From contig NC_053149.1 of the NCBI RefSeq assembly GCF_016808335.1, positions 55,977,922 through 56,041,921 on the forward strand: a stretch of DNA of 64,000 bases, given 5' to 3'. Below, one piece after another: positions 43,301 through 55,928 of this stretch; positions within the stretch are counted from its first letter, which is position 1; every line of letters starts with the position of its first letter. Origin of the DNA: Panicum virgatum (Eukaryota; Streptophyta; Magnoliopsida; Poales; Poaceae). A program made the translations under genes and the position numbers. The notes under the pieces were generated by a model. It was not told the origin of the DNA and ran no database searches. It saw nothing but the letters and a program-made list of their open reading frames with translations.

Positions 43301-46300
43301 ATTCTAACCCTGACTAATACGAAATATTGTTCATAGTTTTATACAACTGATTCATCAGGAGTTAATATTAAGAATCACACTAAGCGGAAAATAATAACCA
43401 GCATATTCACCTTTTTACACTTAAATGTGGAGGCCTTGTTTTTTGTAAGGTTTGACCTGCAAATGAGAATTTTGTTTTTATCAGAGGCACACGTTGATTT
43501 TATGAAATGCACTACTTCCATGATATATCAAGATGCCACTTCATTATTCATATAACAATGATAACAACAAAAGCAACACATTTTAGGCCAAAGCCAATTT
43601 CAGTAGATTAGAGATGAAACCCAACAAGAGCAATAAGAAAAGAGGGTGTAAATAGTAGAGGTATCACTTGTAGTAATGAACTTGAAAGATATGGCAGTCT
43701 AATTGCCATAGGGTTAGGGTTACAAACTCCATCAGATTATCCAAAGGGCTGACCAAGTGGCACTATAACAGTATATACAGGTTACAACACAACTGCCAAA
43801 CTATTATTGACTACAGAACAAATATAGCATTTAGATAAATGCACCTAACATGTACAGATGCAATGAGATGAACGGTAATTATTCGAATTCACCAATTACA
43901 ATAACCTTGGGGAAAAAACAAAAGGTCTCCTTGTCTACAAAATCAAAGTAGAAAAGAAACACACCAAAGATGGAATTCCCACCAAAACTTGTTTCTAATG
44001 AGAATCTGAGACAGTTATTGAACATGAGAGAAGATACTAAGTTTGGGCCACAGTGATTCAATTTTAGTGATAGATGAATGAATTACAAGAGGAAAGGGAG
44101 GGCAAATTTGTAAATGATAAACCCCAGTGCAAGTGCGAACAGTAAGAATAAACAAAGGAAAGAAACAGGAGAGATTAAAAGGACAAACATTGGAGCAAAT
44201 GCTACACACCAAGGATAAAGTAAAACATCTACAGTTGACAAATGCAAACGGGTTGATACAGAAGAATATAAAAATGAAAAGCAAAAACAAGTGGAGCAAG
44301 AAAAAGGTGTACATGCCTCCTGTTACTACCGCATGTGGCATTTTCTTCAAGAAATTTGGTGCATATGCCCTTTGAGTCGACAGTGTTATTTTCCTGAGGA
44401 TTTGTGGTGCAGCTCCTTAAAGTTGATTTCTCTCTTGTGTCAATATCTGTATTTAAAAGTTCACAATCTGTATGCTTTGGAAGACGTGCAGAAGTTTTCA
44501 GTTGATGATTCGCTGAATATTTTGCTATTCGACCATCTTTCTTTGCGCCCATGATAGGGGAAGCATATTTGCCATGGCTTAAAGAATTTCCTTCTTTATA
44601 TGCTGCGCCCTTAACCTAAATAAAATCAGTAGAGGTAGTCACAACGTCTGTAGAAAGGTAAATCTTAACAAAAAAGGATATCTGAAAAAAACATAGCATT
44701 AAAACTTGCAGAGCTATAAAGGCGTGCCTGGGTATATGTTTTTGTAGATGAAGCACAACTTAATTTCTTATAGTATCTGCCAGCCGTACTGTCCAAAACT
44801 TCATCGTCATGATCTGCAAAAGAGAGGCCAACAATGTGACTGATTGCAAGAACAAACTTCCTTCGGACAGGAGGCAACAAAAAGGAGGATATCGGAGTAA
44901 CCAACACTAAAATGTGTTCATTTAACAACACCATAAGACATAACAAATAAGCGGTGATCCTTACAGATCAGCCGAACTACTCAACACAAGATTCAAAGAA
45001 TAAAACAGGCAGATCTAGAAGTTTGTACAGTTCTATTGAACTCATGATATTTATGAATTTATGGTAATCCAGCATGCAGCAGGTAGATTGTTGACCTCTT
45101 ACACAGGCAAAACCACTTATTCCATCCCCTGAAATGAAGTAGGAAGATATAAATCCCATGAACTCTACAGTGTGGTATTGATCATTTCTGTCAAGTGTAT
45201 CCACTTCTATTTCCAACAGGGTGAAGTTGCTTACAAGTTTGAGGCTTGGGCATATCTGAGAGTTGCCACACTTAGACAGGGATGCCACCAAATGTTCAGT
45301 TAGTTATCTCAGTCAGCAGGTGCCAAATGGCCACACTACAATAGTTTGCATTCTAATAGAACTAGGATACATTTCTGCAAGGTTATTGTATAGGGCGTTA
45401 GGATAACATATGTCTAAATTACTGCTTTCAGTTTCTACCTTTCAGATGTCAAATCTGCCAAGCGGCAGATAACTAATCAAAGCAAAATAACATGGAAATT
45501 GCAAAGTACAGTGCCCTGTTGGTTAAACACAGACTTGTATGCCTCCTTTTACCTAACCATGATTGCAGCGGAGATACAAAATGCTTGGATCCTCTTTTGT
45601 TATCCTAACAACACTAAGCATTTGAGATCATAAACCCAAAACAGTATGTCCATCTGGTCTTATTAATCATGAGCAATGGTTATAAGAAAGATAACCAACA
45701 AGGCCTAAAAAAGAAACGGACCAGAACTGACAAATAAATGATTAAATCTTACTTAAGTCGTAGACATTTCCCCTGTTACCACAGGTAGACTTAGCTTGCA
45801 CTGCCTGTCTCCGAACTGTGTCATCCTAAAATAATGAAAAGGAACCGTAATGCATTGTTGCAAATGGGATATGCTAAAAATAGGAATGTACTTGATGCAA
45901 GTTAGGAAAAACCCAACATGTAATTTTAGAGTCTTTCAAAAAAAAACTCTTGTGATCATAAAGACAAAATCTCCCCTTTCAAGTCCAAGCAAACATCATC
46001 ATGGGAAGAAAGCTGTTTATGTATCCACTTAATCTGTAATTGCTAACTGATACCACTATCGCTTAGATCTCTCTCGGTGATGTAAGCAAAAGAAATACTA
46101 TGCTTTTGTCAATCACATGCAAACTAACATCTCATTTCTATCTACTGTGAGGAACTGAGCTCAGTTGGTGAGGAGTAAGATGTCATCTCCAGTTTGAACG
46201 GCTATTTCTTCTTGATGGAAAAAAAACACCTTGCTCCTCCTAGGATGATCTTGTTTTCTTCATCCAATAATCCACTACAGCTGATAACAACAAAAAAACC

Positions 46301-46797
46301 CAATTTTTACCCAAAACTCTGAAATCCATGAGACATCTAGCACATGATTCATGCAGCCAAATCGCCAACCGAACTGTCAGTAACAGAAATCCATCGGACA
46401 TCCTAACACATGATTCGAACCCAATATGACTGCGCAAAGCCCAGATTTTGTTCACCTGCTTCTGCCTATCGGCTATCCGGCTCCGGCGTTCATGCTCCTT
46501 CTTCATCCGGCCGACGCGCGCCCGCATCTTTTCACCATTGTCCTGCGTCTTCCGGAGTAGACCCCGCTGCAACTCCACCTCCCAAAATCTTATCTTCGAC
46601 CCCAGTTCCTGATCGGTGAAGTTCGCGAACTCCACCTCGCCCCCGCCATCATCGCTGTCGGCGTGGGCGCTCGCCGCCGCCGGGGGATGCGGCGTGAAAG
46701 GCGGAGAGAGAGAGCCGACGACCTCCAACTCCGCCGCGGGGGAGTTGGGGTCCATCGCTTGCCAATCGATACTGATCCCACCTTTTGGCGCGGCCAT
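40353..46797 (-). CDS. Ulp1-type SUMO protease (OTS/ULP1C-D-like)
   Basis: Fourteen exons read in phase to 609 residues: 46456-46797, 45753-45825, 44728-44813, 44317-44615, 43411-43456, 42998-43062, 42857-42886, 42677-42772, 42135-42234, 41483-41583, 41185-41307, 40904-41015, 40678-40785, 40353-40601. Such C48 cysteine proteases remove SUMO from targets in the nucleus; rice and Arabidopsis OTS proteins act in salt and hormone responses. The C-terminal protease domain is intact: His414 (MHWSLII), Asp437 (HMDSLG), Gln495 and Cys501 (QRNEYDCGLF). Upstream, KIYYPSR and the SYSCL-like ECLEPEEYL block match OTS proteins. The N-terminal half is poorly conserved and charged. Introns after 44728 and 44317 start with GC instead of GT; only these choices keep the frame. 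A LINE remnant sits in an intron near 43560. Confidence 0.87.
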
Positions 46798-48230
46798 TGC
46801 CGCAGCCGCCGGGCGGGTGGGGCCGGGACAGTGGAGGCTTCCGTTTCGCCGATCGAACGGGACGGGGGAGGAGGGTTTTTCGAAAAGGGGGTGTGGGTTT
46901 CAGGGTTTGTGGGAGGGGAGGGTCGGAGCCTCGGAACGGAGGGAGGAGACGCGGCGTGATGTGGGGGCCTGGTGGGAGTTGGGGGCTCAAAATTCTTCCT
47001 GTCCTGGGAGAAATCCTGGCGATTCGATTTGATTCGATCGGTGCTCTGCATGATAAAAATATACAACTACTGCTGGTGAGGGAAATGTGTTATCGCCAGC
47101 TAATTTTGCAAGAGACTTGGGCTGTGTTTAGTTTCCAAAAAAATTTGCGCAGTATCTGTCATATCAAATTTTCAGATAGATACATGGAGCATTAAATGTA
47201 GTTGAAAAAATAACTAATTATATAGTCTAGCTGATTTCTACAAGATGAATCTAATTATGCTAATTAATTCATGATTGGATTTTAATTGTCAAATAATAAC
47301 GAAATGTACTACAGTAACCAAATTCAAACTTTTTCACCAACTAAACACCCCTTATCAGATTTGGGTATTTCTCCCTTATCTCACGTCTGGAATTTATTTA
47401 TTGCTGTGACTTATGGGTCTCTCCGAATCTGGCCATTCGGCTCTAGCTCCTGCGGCGGCAAGACAAGGGGGTCCGTTTGGAATTAGATGGTGGCTGATGC
47501 TCGCCTCACGAACATTTTTTGATTGTTACTCGAGTGTGGGAGCGCGTTTGGAATGGAGACGGCGATCATATGCATGTGCATGCTCTGAGATCATGCCGGT
47601 TCATTTTTCACGCGAGATGAGGCGGGCAAATCTTGCACCAAAACGTCGGCGCCCTTGTATTGGCGGGCATAAGAAAAAGATAAACACAATAATTGAAAAT
47701 CTGATAATTAATGATATATAAATCTTTGTCTAGAGTTAGTGCGTATTAAAGCCTTCACATTTAATAAATAGGCTATAATTAATGAGACATAAATCCTGGT
47801 CTATAGTGAGTGAGAATTAAAGCTACCACCTAGGTTTTTACCTATTTTATTTACCATTATAAAGTTACCTCTTACTCCCTCCATCTTGAAATATAAGGCA
47901 TTCTAGGATTCAAAATTTGTCCACAGATATAAGACATTCTAGGTTGAGAGTAGACCCAAACATCTTAATTGTGCATCGTTTTTTAGTCTTTTTCAACAGA
48001 AAAACATGCAAGCATGTGGGGAAAGTGCATAGGAAATGGCATACTACTTTAATTAGCACCTATTAAATGACCCAAATAGAATCCCAATGCTTAATAATTA
48101 GGGGTAGGAGAGTCTTTTTTTCTACACACAGCCATAATCTATCTAAAAACTCGAGAATACCCTACATTTCAAGATGGAGGAAGTACCTGTGTACCATCGA
48201 AAATTTAAAAAGTTCTTATAAGTACCAAAA
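46798..48230. other. Intergenic region with two MITEs
   Basis: GC-rich leader sequence of the SUMO protease gene lies at 46798-47040. A GTTTAGTT-family MITE copy (opposite orientation) is at about 47119-47352, and a Stowaway element at 47875-48183. No gene is seen. Confidence 0.5.
47875..48183. mobile_element. Stowaway MITE
   Basis: The termini CTCCCTCCATCTTGAAATA and, inverted, CTTCCTCCATCTTGAAATG are flanked by the TA dinucleotide target. The element is 309 bp and AT-rich, without coding capacity. Confidence 0.9.
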
Positions 48231-48544
48231 AATTAAATTTCCGTCCCCCGTCCAACTTTGATTGGTACCGTTCGCATCGCCGTCCCTCTTCCGTTGGGCT
48301 CGCCTGGACCCATGAGCGCCATCGAGTGCAAGGCGAACTGCCACCCCTGCTCGATGACCCAGCTCGAGAGGAACTTGGCGCGCTCGACGTCGGCGAGCGG
48401 GACCATCGGCAGGGGCGTCGCCGCCGCCACCGTCACCGCGGAGCTAGGGCTGGCCGCGACGGAGGCGACACGCCTCCTACGCCAGAGCAGGAAGAGCGTG
48501 AGACCAGCGCGAGGAACGTCGCGGTGCCAATGACTAGTTGTCAA

Positions 48545-49428
48545 CTAGCGCGCAGGCGGAGATGACCGTGCCGGGTGCGTAGGCCTGCGCTACCACGGAC
48601 GCGCGCGGGTCGACGGACGCTGCAGCTGTTCTTCCTCCTGCCGCTGGAGCTGGCGTTGAGCCGGCGGCTGCGCTCCCGGCTGGCGAGGTCGAAGCAGTCC
48701 TTGCAGTCATCGAAGCGCGGAGAGCGCACGCGATCTATGAGGCAGCAGAAGGACTTGCATGCGTAGGCGGACCAGTGGATGGAGTGGTCAGGCGGCGTGG
48801 ACCAGAGCGCATCCGGGAGCGGTGGCGGCAGCGCCAGGTCGGTCGGTGCGGCAGGGCAGCACCGCCGGTGCGGTAGGGGCTCGCAGCCGCGGAGGAGGAG
48901 CCGCTGCGCTGGGAGCTAGCCGTCAGGGCAGAAGCCGTTGACAGGGTATGACATGAAGGCTGCGAGAAGGTTCGGGAAGGCCATACATGGATGGCCCGCC
49001 AGCAGCAGCCGCTCGGCAGTGCCCCAGTTTGGGTCGCACCCGTACGGCATATGCGGTCCCGCGAACTCGTGGAACTCCGGCAGGACCGCAGGAGCTAGAG
49101 CTCCGGCTGCTGCTCAGGGATGGGACGGTCCTTGGACTTGAAGCTGTCGTTGTCGCCGGTGCGGCGGTGACGGGCGGCACGCAAGAGTAGGAGTAGGAGG
49201 AGAAGAGAAACATGGCGAGGTTGGAGCCGAGGAGGACGACAACGTAAAGGAGAGCGCGCGGCGAAGGGGGGCGCCGAGGGCCGGGTCCAGGTACACGACC
49301 ATGCTCGCGGTGGACATTGAAGAAGCCGATCGAGCGAGCGCGGGATGCATGGATCCAGCAACGACGGGCGCGGCCGGTAGTAGGCTGGCGCGACAGTGCC
49401 ACGCGTATGGGCCAGCATGTGACCGCAC
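48545..49428 (-). pseudogene. SAM-dependent methyltransferase-like pseudogene fragment
   Basis: On the minus strand an N-terminal signal-anchor (ALLYVVVLLGSNLAMFLFSS) follows MVVYLDPALGAPLRR, but the two lie in different frames. Then, after another shift, comes LPEFHEFAGPHMPYGCDP, SYPVNGFCPDG, an in-frame stop, and LLLRGCEPLP, SIHWSAYACKSF, FDDCKDCFDL and RERSR. This block order matches the N-terminal region of a plant Golgi-type methyltransferase family (At5g40830-like). The SAM-binding part is missing. With at least two frame changes and one stop, it is a dead copy. The adjoining 48233-48544 minus-strand frame has a hydrophobic stretch and may be unrelated; I do not recognise it. Confidence 0.6.
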
Positions 49429-49589
49429 GCCTCTTCGTTGGCTGTGCTGGAAACGTAATTATTGTGTGCACGTGTTACAACATGAATTGTAAATTCGTGA
49501 TTCACTTTATCTGTGTTGCTTAGTTATACGAGTCTTGTTTTTATGTTATTTATGCATAGTTGTAATTATTTTGTCAAGTTAAATGTTTG

Positions 49590-49794
49590 AAGTGGTTGTA
49601 TGTATTTTCCTGTTTTGAGTTATCGATTCCCCGATCGTAAGCGGCATGCTCCCGACCGATTGATTCCGTTCCCGATATTCCGTAATACCGATTTCGTTTT
49701 TCCGTCCGACTTTCCCGTTCCCGCTTCCGTTCCTGACCAAAAAATACAGTTGCGGGAATGGTTAAGGGGTTTTCTCGACTGTTTTCATCCCTGG
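49590..49794. mobile_element. hAT element terminal fragment
   Basis: On the minus strand it begins CAGGGATGAAAACAGTCGAG and continues through GGGAACGGGAAAGTCGG and GTATTACGG blocks, a typical grass hAT subterminal region. Only one end is seen. Confidence 0.55.
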
Positions 49795-49929
49795 TTGTAG
49801 TGGCTCGCACTGTCGCACACATGAGAAGGAGAAGGGCGGCACGTAGGCCATTGACGGAGGAGCAGAGCACCAGGAGGTGCGAGCTCCACCCCGGCCGCTG
49901 CATCACCAACTCCACCCCAGCCGCTGTAT

Positions 49930-50211
49930 CAGGGGCGGATGCACACCCCGGGCCACCCGGGCCATGGCCCGGGGTTCGGCCCAAATTTTTTCCATTTTGC
50001 AGTAGTTTCTACCTCTGGATTTGGATCAATTGTTGAAGAAGGACTTGGATCAATTGCTGAAGAAGAATAAATATATTACTTCGCGATGACGCTTTTTGTA
50101 TGTTATCTATCTTTCCGTTTATATTTTCATGTATCTTTTGAACTGTGAGTTTGTGGACGTCTATACTTTAAACTCGGCCCGGGGTTCGACTCAATCCTGA
50201 TTCCGCCACTG
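49930..50211. mobile_element. hAT MITE with exact 8-bp target duplication
   Basis: The termini CAGGGGCGGA and, inverted, CAGTGGCGGA bound a 282-bp element flanked by CGCTGTAT at 49922-49929 and 50212-50219. GGCCCGGGGTTCG blocks lie near both ends. Confidence 0.9.
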
Positions 50212-50541
50212 CGCTGTATCACCAGCTCCGCCGGGAAGCATGAAGAGATAAGAGGGAGTGGAGAGAGTTTCACGGACCAGGCACACATGTTATGATGGTC
50301 AAACGAACTAGAATCAGACGGCGGACGGTAGTGGTACATATGAAAAGGAAATTTCAATCGATGGTACCGAGGAACTTTTGATATTATCGACAGTACACAG
50401 GTAAGAGACAACTTTTATAATGGTACATAAGTAAAAACTTCCTAAAAAGTAGCTATTCCAACTTCACATTTTCGGTGCATGCTTCTTGGTATCAACAATT
50501 TTGTTATTTCATATTTTTGTAAAGAAAGTTATTATTCATAC

Positions 50542-51394
50542 AGGGCGGGCCTAGTATAGATTCATGGGTATTCAATTGAATACCCAAAATTTTTGGCCAA
50601 AAAATTTATATACATAGTATACAACATATATATGTATCAAAACATAGAAAATAAGAGCATCTTTAGAAGAATTCATAAGCCCTAGTATCTAACTCTCTAT
50701 ATCTAACGTAGAGGATCATTCTAAATATTACTTCTCCATGTATTATCGTATCCCCATGACAATTTTCTTATACCGCCATACCGGATATCTTGTATTGTCA
50801 TGTCCCCACTGCAGTTTTCTTATACCGGATATCCTATTGTTTGAACCTTGGCATAATAGGAAACGTGATCCACGAATTTGAAGGATGAAGGTCTAAGATC
50901 CAGTTTTAAAATGACAAGTATTTGAGGTAAGTTGTGTTTTTTGTTTCACAAATCTAGAAGGGAGAGAGATGATTTAGGATGTTGTTACCTTAAAGGATTG
51001 GTTTTAGATAACTTTTGAAGAGGTTTCCACTAAAAATTCTAAATTCATAATTAGAATAGCCTTTAGGGTGTATCTTAAAGCTGATCTAACTTCACAAAAG
51101 AGGCTTTCCCATCTCATATCGCCTCTTGGGCTCAAATGGCTTACTCCCCTCCTCTAGGCCCAGTCGCGACTCCAAACCGGCCCCGACCCTAGGTCCTCAT
51201 ACTATACATCCCGATTCCACTTCCCCTTCCCGCGTTTTCGCTTCCAGCGGGCGGAAATGAACTCTAGCGGCACAGCGGGCAACTACTGCTTGCGACGAGA
51301 CGCGAGCGGCCTGCGGCTGAATGAACTGCGGCCCAAAAAAATCATCCTTTAGAAATGTTGAATACCCAAATTTCAAATCCTAGGCCCGCCCCTG
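50542..51394. mobile_element. Non-autonomous hAT element, 853 bp
   Basis: The inverted ends are about 35 bases long (CAGGGCGGGCCTAG, and TGGGTATTCAA further in). The flanks TATTCATA and TATGCATA match at seven of eight positions. The interior is AT-rich at left and more GC-rich at 51150-51310, with no recognised coding sequence. Confidence 0.8.
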
Positions 51395-51841
51395 TATGCA
51401 TAGGCTGCATCAAAGTGAACATCTCAAGATATTCTTATTTCTTATATGTGTCAACAATGTAACCATATCATATCGAATGCTTTAGACCAAATAAAATAAT
51501 GGTAGAATATGTTTATGATGTAGAGTTCATTTCGTCTATCTCCATAAATTCTTAATTCAAACCACAGGTTTACGTGTAGAATCTAATGACTAAAGTTTGA
51601 ATTCTAGACTCGCGCTTCACCGGAATATGTTTATAGAAAGACCGCTTTCTGCTTTTAAGCAGCAGGCGGCGCGTAAGGCTATCTCCAACAATGAAGACCC
51701 AAAAACAAGACCCATTTCATGTTTTAGGTCATGCACAGTAAATGGGTTCCACCCCAAAATCTCGGCATCTCCAACCGCGAACGCAAAATTCTCTCCTCCA
51801 TGGGGGAGCTCGGCCCGGCGTCATGGGGGAGCTCGGCCCCG

Positions 51842-54800
51842 TGTAACATCCCAAAAATCTAACAAAATTAAATCACGCGCTAATCCTTGTTTTGTCGGAA
51901 CCTTTCTTCGAGCTCGATCCCTTCCTGGATCATCTCCCGCCTGATCTCCTGATACCCCGGGGAACCGAGCCGATATCCAAATCTCCCGCTGTCCCATCTC
52001 CCTGTTTGGCCCTCGGCCTGCGCGTCACGCGCGACCGACACCACGCGTGGCCGACCGCAGCCGCGATCGGCGCCGACGCGCTCGCCCCTCTCTCTCTCTT
52101 TCTCTCTTTATTTCTCTCCCCTCCTTTTTCTTTCTTTCTTTTCTTTTTCCCATTTTCTTTTTCTCTTTTCTTTTCTCTCTCCTTCCCTCTCCCTCCCTCT
52201 CTCCTTTCGCCTACCCCGCGCGCTCGGCCCCCCCTCGCTCCCGGCCGCGGCCCCGCACGCCGCGCCACCCCTGCCTAGCTCGGCCGCCCGCTCGCGCTCC
52301 ACCCACTCCCCGCGCGCACGCGCGCGCTCCCGCTCCGGCCGACCTCCACGCACCCACGCCTCCCCGGCCGTGCACCGCGCCGTGCTGAGCTGCCCCTGGG
52401 CCACGCGCTCGCCACGCCGGTGCACCGAGCCACGCCCCGCTCCCGGCCTTGCGCACGCCCAGCCGCGCGCCCTCCCACGCTCGCGGTCGCGCACCGCGTC
52501 CCGCTCCGCGACGCCGTGCCACAACCGCCCGTGCGCCGCCTCGCCACACCGCCCATCCTTCCCCCGCGCGCGCTCACCCCGGCCGGACCGCCTCTGCACG
52601 CCCACGCGGCCGCGCTGTGACCCGCGCGCCCGCGCACGCCACATCGCCGGTCCCGCTCGCCCTGGTCGCCCGCGCACACCGCCGTTGACGGCCGCACACT
52701 GCCATCGTTGACGCCCGCCTGCGCCGGTCGTCTGCCGCCCGACGCATCCCATCCTACCCCGCGCACGCGCCCCGCCCGCTGTCGCCGTTGACGCCCCGCC
52801 AGTGCTGCTCAGCGCCGTGCCGTCGCGTCGCCTCGCCGCCCCCACGCCATTAAGAGCCGCCTGCAATCTTGCCCCCGCCGGCCATCACCCCACTCCCACC
52901 ACCACCGTCTTGGCCGTCTATAAAAGAGGCCGCGGGGCACCCTCCGAGCACCCCAGCCGCCCAGGCGACCTCCACCGCCGCTCCCAACTCCCTCCCCAGC
53001 CCTGCAGCGCCGCCGCCGCTAGCGCCTCCACCCGCCGCTGCTGGCCACCGTGGCCGGGCCGCCACGTTCCACCCCGGCACGAGGTGAGGCCGGGGATCGA
53101 ATCGCCTCCCCACCCTCTCTCTCTTCCCCCTGTCCCGGGCCGCCGTCGAGCCCCTGGCCGCCGGGATTGACCGGCGCAGAGGCCCCCTCCCCCTCCTCTG
53201 TTCCACGCCGACGGGAGGAGGAAGGGGATGGCATTTTTGCCAAGAACCCCCTCCACTTTCCTCTAATCAGTAAAGAAACCCCATCCTTTTAAGCCCTTTT
53301 TCAATTAAACCCCCCCTTTTGTTATATTCCCAAAACAAACCCCCACCTTATAGACTTAATTACAAATAAAACCCTGACCCTTTTAAATTAACCCAAGAAA
53401 TTTCTAAAATGCAAACCAAGCCCTGCCTTCTTAAAACTTAATTACAAATAGGTCCCTGGACCCCTGTTTAGGCCCTAAACACTCCTTTGACCTATCTTTT
53501 TATGCGCCTAACAACCCCGGATCTACCCAAAACTTTACCACGTCTCTCTTAATATAGTTTTGACCATGCCATTAGAAGCACACCCAAAAATATCACTCCA
53601 TACCCTATATTTTATGTATTCCCGTTTCGAGCTCGACGACAAATCTTTATTTTCTGTGTTTTGATTGTGTGTTTGTTTGGTGCGCTGTAGACCACGGAGT
53701 GAACGAAGGGGAGCCCGTCAACGAGCCGTACTGTGAGCAGGAGAACGAGGACCAGTTCCGCGACCCCGAGCCCGAAGGACAGGACTTCCCCGAAGGCTAC
53801 GAAGACGGCAAGTTCAATCCCATCCTTCGATGCATGTTTCTGTCCTAGTATTTATAAACACAACCCAATGACATGTTTTATAAAATTACATATGTTTTAC
53901 ATGCATGAAAACACGGTTGGATAGCCACCCCTTGATTTGTGATGACCATTCCTTGACCACCTAGATTAATGTCTGATTTTGCTTGGACATTAATCGATAT
54001 TAGAACGCTTAGGTCTTTACTCATAATATGATTTATTTGATAAAGTAAATGTGTGCGTGTGGGAAGGGATAAAATGTGGATTTTCGAAAGATGAGTATGG
54101 ACGGGATGGACGGCATTTCTGTGTGAATTGCCGATTAGTGTGCTTATGCCTGTGTGGCAGGGCAAAGAAGGGAGATATCCATCTTGTCGTGTCTAAGGAC
54201 CGAGTTGGTGTGTCATCTCACCTAACTCCACTATCGTGCAAACCACTCGACCGTTGAATGGGCAACGGCCTAGCATAAATCCCACTAGTTGGTGTGATAG
54301 CCATCAGGAGAGCTGAGAGCAATGGGTGACTAAGGAAAAGGGATAAGCCCCGAGTGACTTATGCCCGGTTATACCTAAGTGAACGGTCAATGACCCCTTG
54401 GTGCATCCCGTGATGGCTAGTCAGGCTTAGCTATGGTGGGTAATGGCTATGTTGGGATCTACACCGACACGATGGTGTTCGAGTTGTGGTATCCTACTTG
54501 TGGGTAAAGTTGCACACCTCTGCAGAGTTAAGAATCTATTCGAATAGTCCGTGCCCACGGTATTGGGCGAGTTACGGTGTGGTCACATAACTAGTGTTTC
54601 TTTGGGATGGGCTGGTGTGAGTGGTTTTGGATTTGTGTCCGGCAGTTGTGCCGTGTGCTACGACGAACGGGGAGTCCGGTAGCAGTTTAAAACTTGAACT
54701 CCGTGTTACTACAAAAACTGATTTTTCTAAAAAGGTTTTCTGTTAAATGAACCCCTGCCTAAAGAATCCTTTTCCTGTAAAATTTAAACCGTAACCTTAT

Positions 54801-55208
54801 CCTTGATTTTACCTATGCATATTATTCTGATATAACCCCCTCCGTGGGTGTGGTTGGACTTGCTGAGTACGTTTGTACTCACCCCACTCTTACTTTTTAC
54901 AGAAGAAGACCCAGACTTCGTACCAGATGACGCCGAGTAGGGTTATCGTTCTACACCCAACCTTGCCTGTGGAACCGGCCCTGTTGAGATGCCTCCGCTG
55001 TCGCAGTACTCAGAGCCCGTGGTAGACCCCATGTGGTTTGCGGTCTGGTGTTACGTCGTAGCTTGGTTAATTATTATTATCATCTGTATCGAGTGTCCTC
55101 CAAGATTTGTACGGCTTTGAACCATCTGATGTAATAAATGTGGCATCAGCCTCCTGGGATTGGTGCTTTGTATCACATTTAAGTCTTCTCTTATGAGGGG
55201 ACGCTTCA
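51842..55208 (+). mobile_element. Solo LTR, about 3.4 kb, gypsy-type
   Basis: The sequence starts TGTAACATCC and ends ACGCTTCA. It is flanked by the exact 5-bp repeat CCCCG (51837-51841 and 55209-55213). A long GC-rich U3 with a pyrimidine tract (52085-52205) leads to a TATA box CTATAAAAGAGG at 52918-52929. U5-like sequence follows. No gag, pol or second LTR exists, so it is solo. The GC-rich frames at 52100-53260 on both strands are artefacts of composition. Confidence 0.85.
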
Positions 55209-55630
55209 CCCCGCGCCATGGGGGAGCTCGGCCCCGGCCGCCATGGGGGAGCTCGGCCCCGGCGGCCTGGGGGAGCTCGGCCCCGGCGCCATGGGGGAGC
55301 TCGGCCCGGCGCCATGGGGGAGCTCAATACCGGCCGCCTCGCGGTCAGCGGCGACGACGGCCATGGCAAGCTTGGCCCCGGCGGCCTGGGCGAGCTCGGC
55401 CCCGGCGGCCAGGAGGAGCTCGACCTTGGCGCGGCCATGGAGTGAGCTCGACCCCGGCCGCCATGGGGGAGCTCAACCCCGGCCGGCAGCAGCTCCCAGC
55501 CTCGTTGTTGGCGGCGGCGACGGCCATGGCGAGCTCGGCCCCGGCGGCCTGGGCGAGCTCGACCTTGGCGCGGACATGGGGGAGCTCGACCCCGGCGCCA
55601 TGGGGGAGCTCAACCCCGGCGGCCTAGGGG
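55209..55630 (+). repeat. Minisatellite of a 24-bp unit
   Basis: Degenerate tandem units of the form ATGGGGGAGCTCGGCCCCGG plus four bases. Two more units lie at 51798-51841, left of the LTR, so the array was split by it. Later units are interrupted by GCGGCGACGGCCATGG spacers. Translation reads Gly-Glu-Leu-Gly-Pro-Gly repeats. Confidence 0.9.
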
Positions 55631-55928
55631 AACGGCGACGGCGCGGACGAGCGACGGCAGCGGCGGCGGCGCAGACGAGCGGCGGCGCGAACGAGTGACG
55701 GCAGCGGCGGCTCCTTTTTTTCCCCCTCTCCATGAAGGGAACAGTTGGCACAAAAGATGGGTCGAGGAGAGAGAGAGAGCTATTTTTGGGTTGCCAATAC
55801 CATCGGACCCAAAATGGGTCTTTAGTTTGGGTCCTCTGTTGGAGGCCCATTTTTTCCCCAAATTCACTATGCATGACCCATATATGGGTTTGGGTCTCAT
55901 GATAGGTCCTCTGTTGGAGACAGTCTAA

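Larger units (their letters stand above)
51677..55925. mobile_element. PIF/Harbinger-like non-autonomous element carrying a minisatellite, split by a solo LTR
   Basis: The ends GGCTATCTCCAACAATGAAG and, inverted, GACTGTCTCCAACAGAGGAC are flanked by TAA at 51674-51676 and 55926-55928. Words with GACCCAAA and TGGGTC are mirrored inside both ends. Without the LTR the element is about 880 bp. Its middle is an array of a roughly 24-bp GC-rich unit. Confidence 0.8.

Noticed and set aside
52100..53260. Long overlapping open frames on both strands in GC-rich DNA (up to 252 codons)
   Set aside because: They lie inside the U3 of a solo LTR, read as Arg/Ala/Pro/Gly low complexity in every frame and match no family.
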